11,310 bases of DNA from Planctomycetales bacterium (GTDB lineage: Bacteria > Planctomycetota > UBA11346). Position 1 is the stretch's first letter. Every line of letters starts with the position of its first letter. Position numbers and translations under genes: made by a program. The notes beneath the pieces are model-generated. The model worked only from the letters and a program-made list of their open reading frames with translations. It ran no database searches and was not told where the DNA came from. Location: contig JANYGY010000263.1 in NCBI GenBank assembly GCA_025362255.1, positions 1-11,310 of the forward strand. Direction: 5' to 3'. This document shows positions 6,636 through 11,310 of the stretch, one piece after another.

Positions 6636-7277
6636 TCAAACAGCCTGGAGATCGGCGTATTTGCCGTGATTTACCCACACACGGACGCCGATGATGCCGG
6701 CTGAGGTCTGCGCAGTGGCGTAACCGTAATCAATGCGGGTCGAGAGGGTATTTAGGGGTACGCTTCCAGCGCTGTCGTGCTCAGAACGCGCGATTTCCGC
6801 ACCCCCGAGACGGCCAGCGATGTTGATTTTCATCCCTTTGGCACCTTCACGCATGCCGTTCTCAACGGCGCGCTTCATCGCTCTGCGGAAGGATCCGCGG
6901 CGCACCAGCTGCTCAGCCACATTTTCAGCGACCAATTGCGCGACCACGTCAGGTTTGCGAACTTCTTGAATGTTGACCTTGACACCGGTGGTGGTGATTT
7001 CCTCGAGATGCTTGGTCAGAGCCTCGATCTCAGCGCCACGCTTGCCGATGATGACGCCAGGGCGTGCGGCGTGCATCGTGATGACGACGCGCTCTGCCTT
7101 GCGATCGATCTGAATCTTCTCAACAGCCGCCGACATGAACCGTTCTTTGAGGAAGGTCCGGATGCGGTGGTCCTGGAGCACCAAGGCGCTGTACTTCTTG
7201 CCCTTGGCATACCAGTTCGAGCGGTGCAGCTCGGTGATACCGATGCGGAAACCAAGCGGATTGATCTTGTGGCCCAT
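6636..7277 (-). CDS. rpsC: 30S ribosomal protein S3
   Basis: S3 forms part of the mRNA entry pore of the 30S head, with S4 and S5. 213 residues, within the family range. MGHKINPLGFRIGITELH is the standard opening. The KH domain lies at about residues 40-110 with its GxxG loop as IGKRGAEIEAL. The C-terminal domain includes GAKGMKINIAGRLGGAEIARSE and the TSAGIIGVRVWVNHG end block. The ATG at 7275-7277 is five bases after the rplV stop, with AAGG about ten bases upstream. Confidence 0.98.
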   Translation of the reverse strand: MGHKINPLGFRIGITELHRSNWYAKGKKYSALVLQDHRIRTFLKERFMSAAVEKIQIDRKAERVVITMHAARPGVIIGKRGAEIEALTKHLEEITTTGVKVNIQEVRKPDVVAQLVAENVAEQLVRRGSFRRAMKRAVENGMREGAKGMKINIAGRLGGAEIARSEHDSAGSVPLNTLSTRIDYGYATAQTSAGIIGVRVWVNHGKYADLQAV

Positions 7278-7282
7278 GATCT

Positions 7283-7630
7283 TTACGCCTTGGCTTCGGT
7301 GCTGGTCGCAACCGCGACGGTGATGTGCGAACAGGCTTTGATTCGCCCTGCTGCCCGACCTTTAGAGGCCGGACGAAAGCGCTTGATGACCATAGCTTTG
7401 TCGACGCGAGCATCGCTGACGATCAAGTCCATGGGATCGATTCCGCCGATGGCGGCAGCGTTGGCGACGGCGCTCTCAAGGGTCTTGCGGACCATGAGGC
7501 TACCGCGGCGCGGCTGGAAGCGCAGGAGGTTGAGGGCGTCTTCGACCCGCTTTCCGCGTATCAAACCGACTGAGAGCCGACATTTGGTCGGCGAGATGCG
7601 CGCGTGACGCGCGGTGGCGCGATATTCCAT
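7283..7630 (-). CDS. rplV: 50S ribosomal protein L22
   Basis: L22 spans the 50S subunit; its extended hairpin lines the exit tunnel constriction opposite L4. 115 residues from the ATG at 7628-7630 (MEYRATARHARISPTKCRLS). An in-frame GTG ten codons upstream would overlap rpsS and is not needed. The core VGLIRGKRVEDALNLLRF and the hairpin and end block (VDKAMVIKRFRPASKGRA, then a basic, Ala-rich stretch) are typical. The start lies one base after the rpsS stop (TAA-G-ATG), so the two are almost certainly translationally coupled; an AGAGG about nine bases upstream may help. Confidence 0.97.
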   Translation of the reverse strand: MEYRATARHARISPTKCRLSVGLIRGKRVEDALNLLRFQPRRGSLMVRKTLESAVANAAAIGGIDPMDLIVSDARVDKAMVIKRFRPASKGRAAGRIKACSHITVAVATSTEAKA

Positions 7631-7631
7631 C

Positions 7632-7910
7632 TTACTTCGCCTCTGCCTTTTTGGTTCCACCGTGACCGCGGAACGTGCGGGTCACAGCGAATTCACCAAG
7701 TTTATGGCCGACCATATTGTCGGTAATGTTGACCTGATGGAATCCTTTGCCGTTATGCACGGAAAAGGTCACACCAATGAAGTCGGGAACCACCGTGCAA
7801 GCACGGGACCACGTCTTGATCGGGGTCTTGGTGCCGGCGCCCTTGGCTTTTTCAACCTTGGCCAAGAGCTTGATGTCCACGTACGGACCTTTGCGAGAGC
7901 TGCGGGACAT
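7632..7910 (-). CDS. rpsS: 30S ribosomal protein S19
   Basis: S19 forms a complex with S13 at the top of the 30S head and contacts the A-site tRNA region. 92 residues, exactly the family size. MSRSSRKGPYVD is the typical start, IKTWSRACTVVPDFIGVTFSVHNGKGF is the conserved middle, and the signature region near the end reads MVGHKLGEFAVTRTFRGHGG. The ATG at 7908-7910 is three bases after the rplB stop. Confidence 0.98.
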   Translation of the reverse strand: MSRSSRKGPYVDIKLLAKVEKAKGAGTKTPIKTWSRACTVVPDFIGVTFSVHNGKGFHQVNITDNMVGHKLGEFAVTRTFRGHGGTKKAEAK

Positions 7911-7913
7911 AGC

Positions 7914-8762
7914 TTACTTCTTGCTCGACAGGGCATGGCCGTCACGACGGCGGATGATGAAGACGTTATTGCGGTTCTTACCGGTACGGGTCTTCTTGCC
8001 GTCAACCAGACCCCAAGGCGAGCAGTGTTGACGACCGCCGTTGGTATGACCTTCGCCACCACCGAGCGGATGGGCGATGGGATTCTGAGCGTTTCCGCGG
8101 ACTGTCGGCCGAACACCGAGCCAGCGATTACGTCCGGCCTTACCTAAGTTACGCAGATTGGCTTCGAGGTTGCCGACGATTCCGATGGTGGCACGGCAAT
8201 CCGCATGCACCCGGCGCAATTCGCCAGAAGGCATCGCCAGAATCGCGTAATCACCATCAATGGCCATCAGTCGGGCGTAGGCGCCAGCAGCGCGAGCCAG
8301 CTGACCGCCACGACCTGGAGCCAATTCCACATTGTGGACTTCGAGGCCCTGAGGGATGTTGCGCAGCTTGAGTGCATTTCCAACCGCTGGTTCACCAGCC
8401 GCGCTGTAACTTTGCACGACTGCGCCGACCGCAAGGTCCTTGGCCGCCAGAATGTAGCCCTTGACGCCATCGGCGTAAAAGACCAATGCGATACGGCAGT
8501 TGCGGTTTGGATCGTATTCGATCGCGCTGACTTTGCCGGCGACGTCGATCTTGCTGCGCTTGAAGTCGATCATCCGATAGAGACGGTCGTGACGACCGCC
8601 CTTATGACGAACCGTGATCCGACCCTGATTATTGCGACCTGCATGATATTTCACGCGTACGCAGAGGGTCTTTTCAGGAACCGACTTGGTGATGTCCTTG
8701 AAGTCAGGAATCGTTGCCTGGCGCGAGCCTGGCGAATGTGAGCCGAGGGAGCGGTATGCCAT
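7914..8762 (-). CDS. rplB: 50S ribosomal protein L2
   Basis: L2 is among the most conserved ribosomal proteins; it is needed for subunit association and supports the peptidyl transferase centre. 282 residues from the ATG at 8760-8762 (MAYRSLGSHSPGSRQATIPD), four bases after rplW. An upstream ATG at 8790-8792 would add ten non-family residues overlapping rplW. Core blocks: NNQGRITVRHKGGRHDRLYR, the GQLARAAGAYARLMA stretch and the RWLGVRPTVRG block. The normally very conserved NPVDHPHGGGEG reads NPIAHPLGGGEG (residues 227-238): the key first His (231) is kept, but the preceding Asp and the second His are Ala and Leu. Confidence 0.98.
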   Translation of the reverse strand: MAYRSLGSHSPGSRQATIPDFKDITKSVPEKTLCVRVKYHAGRNNQGRITVRHKGGRHDRLYRMIDFKRSKIDVAGKVSAIEYDPNRNCRIALVFYADGVKGYILAAKDLAVGAVVQSYSAAGEPAVGNALKLRNIPQGLEVHNVELAPGRGGQLARAAGAYARLMAIDGDYAILAMPSGELRRVHADCRATIGIVGNLEANLRNLGKAGRNRWLGVRPTVRGNAQNPIAHPLGGGEGHTNGGRQHCSPWGLVDGKKTRTGKNRNNVFIIRRRDGHALSSKK

Positions 8763-8766
8763 AATC

Positions 8767-9048
8767 TCAGATCCCTTCGATCTTCTGGCCATCGGCCAAG
8801 GTCACGATCGCCTTTTTCCACGCCGCCGTCTGGCCGGCGATCGCACCGCGAACGCGCCGCGCCTTGGGGCGCATGTGGAGGGTGTTGATGGCGGTGACTT
8901 TGACCTTGAACAGGGTCTCAACCGCTTCTTTGATTTGAGTCTTGTTGGCGTCCGGATGGCAACGGAAGGTGACCTTGTTCAGCTTGGTGCTGAAATAGAC
9001 AGACTTCTCGGTGACGACGGGGCGCTGAATGATCGCGAAGTGATCCAT
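8767..9048 (-). CDS. rplW: 50S ribosomal protein L23
   Basis: L23 sits at the tunnel exit and is the main docking site for trigger factor, SRP and the SecY channel. 93 residues. IIQRPVVTEKSVYF is the family opening; NKVTFRCHPDANKTQIKEAVETLFKVKVTAINTL is the conserved core; and the basic segment MRPKARRVRGAIAGQTAAWKKAIVTL is the extended loop reaching into rRNA. The ATG at 9046-9048 has AAGGG eight bases upstream, inside the end of rplD, with a gap of four bases. Confidence 0.98.
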   Translation of the reverse strand: MDHFAIIQRPVVTEKSVYFSTKLNKVTFRCHPDANKTQIKEAVETLFKVKVTAINTLHMRPKARRVRGAIAGQTAAWKKAIVTLADGQKIEGI

Positions 9049-9052
9049 CGGC

Positions 9053-9697
9053 TCAGCCCTTTTCCTGCTGCAGATCTTTCACCAGGGCGTCGAGCGCCCC
9101 CTTGGTGAAGACCAGATTGGTATGGGTCAGCACCGCACCGGCACTGAGATTGCGCCGTTCGGCAACCGTAACCTTGGGCAGGTTGCGAGCTGAGAGGTAC
9201 AGATTTTGGGTCTGACCTTCGCTCACGAGCAATGTCCCCTTGAGGCCGACATTACCAAGAAACTTGGCGACTACCTTGGTCGACGGCTCTTTGAAGGAAT
9301 CGAACCCTTCGACCGCGAAGATCGCGTTCTTTTCCAAGCGGTAGCGCAGGGACGACAACAGTGCGACCCGACGTTGACCGACCGGGAGCTGGTACGCGTA
9401 ATCACGGGGCTTGATGTGGTGGGCATGCCCACCACCAACCCATTGCGGACTACGGGTCGAACCCTGGCGAGCACGGCCGGTGCCTTTTTGACGCCATGGT
9501 TTTTTACCACCACCGGCGACGAACGCGCGCGATTTGGTCGCGTGGGTTCCTTGACGTTGACTGGCCAAGTGGGCGATCAACGCCTCTTTGAGCAGTCCGC
9601 GGCGGACGGTTTTGTCGAAGAGGTTGGCGTCGACGGCGATTTCGCCGGTCTTGACGCCTTCCACGTTGTACACGGAAATCTGGACGGGAGTGGTCAT
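9053..9697 (-). CDS. rplD: 50S ribosomal protein L4
   Basis: L4 contributes a long loop to the exit tunnel constriction and in E. coli also represses the S10 operon through its leader. 214 residues from the ATG at 9695-9697 (MTTPVQISVYNVEG), ten bases after rplC; an in-frame upstream start overlaps rplC and adds non-family sequence. The tunnel loop block KPWRQKGTGRARQGSTRSPQWVGGG is intact at residues 66-90. It is followed by HAHHIKPRDY, where I would expect a more hydrophobic stretch before KPRDY. The DNA for this loop tip is a perfect 20-bp palindrome. The C-terminal domain (ARNLPKVTV and on) is normal. No clear SD. Confidence 0.97.
   Translation of the reverse strand: MTTPVQISVYNVEGVKTGEIAVDANLFDKTVRRGLLKEALIAHLASQRQGTHATKSRAFVAGGGKKPWRQKGTGRARQGSTRSPQWVGGGHAHHIKPRDYAYQLPVGQRRVALLSSLRYRLEKNAIFAVEGFDSFKEPSTKVVAKFLGNVGLKGTLLVSEGQTQNLYLSARNLPKVTVAERRNLSAGAVLTHTNLVFTKGALDALVKDLQQEKG
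9416..9435. repeat. Perfect 20-bp palindrome inside rplD
   Basis: GTGGTGGGCATGCCCACCAC is identical to its own reverse complement. In the rplD mRNA it can fold as an 8-bp GC-rich stem with a CATG tetraloop. It encodes the Gly-His-Ala-His-His stretch of L4. Whether it has a function beyond coding is not known. Confidence 0.9.
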
Positions 9698-9707
9698 GGC
9701 TCTGGTC

Positions 9708-10322
9708 TCAGTTCTGCGTGATGGCGATGAGGCCACCGTTCGGGCCGGGGATGGCGCCCTTGAGGACGACCAGATTCTTTTCCGTATCGATCGAGACGAT
9801 CTTCAAATTCTTGATCGTGACTTGTTCGTTGCCCCACCGACCGGCCATGCGCTGACCCTTGAAGGTGCGACCCGGATCCATGCGACAGCCGATCGCACCA
9901 GGAGCGCGATGACCCATGGTGCCGTGAGTGGCTTTGTGGCCACTGAAGTTATGACGCTTCATTACGCCGGCGAATCCACGGCCCTTGTTGTGGCCCGTAA
10001 CGTCGACGAGCTTACCAACTTCGAGGACATCAACCTTGATCTGGGCCCCGGCTTTGGCTTCACCCTTGAAAGACGCCAAGGGGACTTCGCGCAAGAAAGC
10101 GCGGACGCTCACGCCCGCCTTCTTGTATTCACCAGCCAAGGGCTTGGTGGCATTCTTACGCTTGTTGCCGACCGCGACCTTGAGGGCATCGCTGCCGTCG
10201 TGGGTCTCGGACTTCACCTGGACGATGTCATTCGGGAGGCATTCGATGACCGTCACCGGGACGATGACTTCACCGTCGTAGATGCGGGTCATGCCCACTT
10301 TGGTACCATAGAGAACTGGCAT
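9708..10322 (-). CDS. rplC: 50S ribosomal protein L3
   Basis: L3 is a primary assembly protein of the 50S subunit; its extended loop reaches the peptidyl transferase centre. 204 residues: LYGTKVGMTRIYDGEVIVPVTVIE at the N-terminus, then the L3 signature region (VTGHNKGRGFAGVMKRHNFSGH, then THGTMGHRAPGAIGC) and FKGQRMAGRWGNEQVTIKNL. The position of the methylated Gln of E. coli (in GQNQTPG) reads GCRMDPG here, so that methylation is not expected in the same form. The ATG at 10320-10322 is five bases after rpsJ, with GAGG eight bases upstream spanning the rpsJ end. Confidence 0.98.
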   Translation of the reverse strand: MPVLYGTKVGMTRIYDGEVIVPVTVIECLPNDIVQVKSETHDGSDALKVAVGNKRKNATKPLAGEYKKAGVSVRAFLREVPLASFKGEAKAGAQIKVDVLEVGKLVDVTGHNKGRGFAGVMKRHNFSGHKATHGTMGHRAPGAIGCRMDPGRTFKGQRMAGRWGNEQVTIKNLKIVSIDTEKNLVVLKGAIPGPNGGLIAITQN

Positions 10323-10327
10323 CGGAA

Positions 10328-10642
10328 TTACCTCACCGTCTGCTTGATGGTGATGTCGACGCCCGACGGAACATCGACCTTCGAGAAGACATCATTGGTC
10401 TTCGCCGTAGGCTCAAGAATTTCGATGACGCGAGTGTGAGTACGCAACTCGAACTGCTCGCGTGACTTCTTGTCGATGTGCGGAGAGCGCTGAACTGTGA
10501 AGCGCTCGATCCGAGTTGGCATCGGCACCGGACCAGCCACCTGAGCGCCAGTGCGCTTGGCTGTATCGACGATGTCTTGGGCTGCCTTATCGAGGATACG
10601 GTGATCGTATGCCTCGAGACGGATCTTGATCTTTTCTTTCAT
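10328..10642 (-). CDS. rpsJ: 30S ribosomal protein S10
   Basis: S10 belongs to the 30S head; in many bacteria it is also NusE, which pairs with NusB in transcription antitermination of rRNA operons. 104 residues from the ATG at 10640-10642 (MKEKIKIRLEAYDHRILD). IKIRLEAYDHRILDKAA, PMPTRIERFTVQRSPHIDKKSREQFE and HTRVIEI are diagnostic. The open frame continues about 59 codons upstream, but that stretch lacks family similarity; GGGAG (10649-10653) six bases before the chosen ATG is the best SD of the window and fixes the start. It is the first gene of the ribosomal cluster. Confidence 0.98.
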   Translation of the reverse strand: MKEKIKIRLEAYDHRILDKAAQDIVDTAKRTGAQVAGPVPMPTRIERFTVQRSPHIDKKSREQFELRTHTRVIEILEPTAKTNDVFSKVDVPSGVDITIKQTVR

Positions 10643-10654
10643 TCCATTCTCCCG

Positions 10655-10671
10655 CGACACTCGTGGTGTCG
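10655..10671 (-). promoter_or_regulatory. Small hairpin just upstream of the rpsJ ribosome binding site
   Basis: CGACAC (10655-10660) and GTGTCG (10666-10671) pair perfectly around a 5-base loop. In the mRNA the stem ends one base before the GGGAG ribosome binding site of rpsJ. A hairpin abutting an SD could influence ribosome access, but a 6-bp stem is short and could be chance. Confidence 0.35.
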
Positions 10672-10915
10672 TGTCAGCTATGACGCTGCTCTTGGCCCTG
10701 GAACCGTGGTCGTCCATCTGCCGTGAGGCAGCTCTGACGTCCGCGCAACGTGGTCGGGCTTGAACCCAGTTGCGGTCCCCAGAGGTCTGGCAAACGAACT
10801 CATTGCTGAGTGCCGTCAAGCCGTACTTGGGTGGGGCGACGGACTATGGACAGGAAATCGACTTGGCAAGAGGATATTTTGCCGGCTCACGTCAGGCGGC
10901 TCATTTCACCCATTA

Positions 10916-10945
10916 TCCACGGCTAAACGCAGCATTTGCCGTGGA
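10916..10945 (-). terminator. Terminator-like hairpin downstream of tssA
   Basis: An 8-bp perfect stem (TCCACGGC at 10916-10923 with GCCGTGGA at 10938-10945) continues as 3 A-T pairs after a single bulged base, closing a 7-base loop. It begins about 20 bases after the tssA stop, where a transcript end is expected. No U-tract follows on the minus strand, so it is not a classic intrinsic terminator; it could end or protect the tssA transcript. Confidence 0.4.
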
Positions 10946-10964
10946 GAGAACTTGCTTCAACGGC

Positions 10965-11310
10965 CTATTTCTTGGGCGGCAATTTGAGGCCGAGGTCGTC
11001 AAACACTTGGCGCTGGGCATCATCGCGATTGCGCAACAGATCGAGCATGACTTCTTGGAAGCTTTTGCTGTTCCAGGCAACCGCGCGGGCCAACAAGAAT
11101 CCCATTGGGCTGTGCGGCTCCGTCCGTTGGAAGAAATCGGTGATTTCATTCAGTTTGGCGATTGCCTCACTTCTTGTCGAAATGGGTCCGCTGGCCATTG
11201 CGGCGTGGGCAACGGCACCGGACGACGTTGACGAAGTAGGCCCCGCGGGGTTTCCGCCTGCTGCCGGTGCCGCTGCGGCCACCGGCGCAGGTGCCCGCAG
11301 ATCGCGAAGG
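10965..11310 (-). CDS. tssA: TssA-like type VI secretion protein, C-terminal part (5' end off the window)
   Basis: TssA proteins (ImpA/VasJ family) cap or prime the growing sheath-tube of type VI secretion systems next to the baseplate. 114 codons are visible, open to the right edge. The first 40 or so residues are an Ala/Pro/Gly-rich linker of the sort that joins TssA domains. The rest, from ISTRSEAIAKLNEITDFFQR to the end, matches the C-terminal TssA domain as I know it: RTEPHSPMGFLLARAVAW is its most conserved stretch, and QVFDDLGLKLPPKK resembles the usual short end with Ile/Leu-Gly. There is no ATG in the visible frame; a GTG at 11280-11282 lies within the linker and is not the true start. 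The subtype of TssA and the presence of the rest of a type VI cluster cannot be judged. It reads toward rpsJ but is separated by 322 bases and a hairpin. Confidence 0.82.
   Translation of the reverse strand, partial: LRDLRAPAPVAAAAPAAGGNPAGPTSSTSSGAVAHAAMASGPISTRSEAIAKLNEITDFFQRTEPHSPMGFLLARAVAWNSKSFQEVMLDLLRNRDDAQRQVFDDLGLKLPPKK

Larger units (their letters stand above)
10643..10964 (-). promoter_or_regulatory. Leader / promoter region of the ribosomal cluster
   Basis: This 322-base gap is the longest in the window and has no credible gene. It should hold the S10 cluster promoter and the 5' leader. I see no strong sigma-70-type promoter: TTGACG at 10814-10819 is a fair -35 hexamer but has no good -10 at normal spacing. 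Three hairpins can be drawn: one next to the tssA stop (10916-10945), a 5-bp stem CTGCC/GGCAG with a 4-base loop (10718-10731), and a 6-bp stem just before the rpsJ SD (10655-10671). In E. coli the S10 leader is the target of L4 repression; a similar role here is only a possibility. Confidence 0.45.

Noticed and set aside
6777..7607. Long plus-strand open frame (276 codons) opposite rpsC and rplV
   Set aside because: Antisense shadow of conserved genes, with low-complexity content and no recognisable domain.
8763..8792. Upstream ATG for rplB (10 extra residues)
   Set aside because: It would overlap the rplW end; the ATG at 8762 gives the normal L2 start and a four-base gap.
9698..9736. Upstream start for rplD inside rplC
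   Set aside because: The added 13 residues are not L4-like; the start at 9697 gives a normal L4 N-terminus.
9588..10439. Long plus-strand open frame (283 codons) opposite rplC and rplD
   Set aside because: It is the antisense of two unmistakable ribosomal genes, shows no family motif, and open antisense frames are expected in GC-rich coding DNA.
10814..10819. TTGACG as -35 box of the S10 promoter
   Set aside because: No acceptable -10 hexamer lies 16-18 bases downstream, so it is not listed as a promoter.
1..11310. CRISPR array, insertion sequence, tRNA or rRNA gene
   Set aside because: No regularly spaced repeats, transposase motifs or tRNA-like or rRNA-like stretches were seen; almost all bases are in ribosomal genes.

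Overview
The window is a bacterial S10-spc ribosomal-protein supercluster, read entirely on the minus strand from right to left, with a piece of an unrelated gene upstream of it. In transcription order: the 3' end of a tssA-like type VI secretion gene (10965-11310, cut by the right edge); a 322-base non-coding leader; rpsJ, rplC, rplD, rplW, rplB, rpsS, rplV, rpsC, rplP, rpmC, rpsQ, rplN, rplX, rplE, rpsN, rpsH, rplF, rplR, rpsE, rplO; and the 5' part of secY (cut by the left edge). All the ribosomal genes are intact, and no credible gene lies on the plus strand.

Organism: a bacterium with the standard S10-spc gene order. Three traits suggest the PVC group, with Planctomycetota the best guess: rpmD (L30) is missing between rpsE and rplO, rpsN is the long form that does not bind zinc, and Shine-Dalgarno (SD) sequences are absent or weak at several starts. 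This placement rests on gene content and remembered protein character, not on a search. The rRNA-binding genes are roughly 55-65% GC in the lines I counted; secY is visibly richer in AT.

Layout: the first eight genes (rpsJ to rpsC) are packed with gaps of 1-10 bases, which suggests translational coupling. From rplP onward the gaps widen to 20-84 bases, apart from rpmC/rpsQ (2 bases) and rpsE/rplO (a 4-base GTGA overlap). The ribosomal proteins build both subunits: L2, L3, L4, L22, L23, L24 and L29 contribute to early 50S assembly and the tunnel exit, S3, S5, S10, S14 and S19 to the 30S head and mRNA entry, and secY encodes the translocon channel that docks at the tunnel exit.

This is a core housekeeping region and I see no new multi-gene system. 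The points that stand out are a perfect 13-bp hairpin spanning the rplO stop codon and hiding the only good SD-like sequence before secY; a perfect 20-bp palindrome inside rplD that encodes an unusual His-rich loop tip; a diverged His motif in L2; CCTCCG (anti-SD-like) motifs instead of an SD before rplP; and the tssA gene next to the ribosomal cluster.
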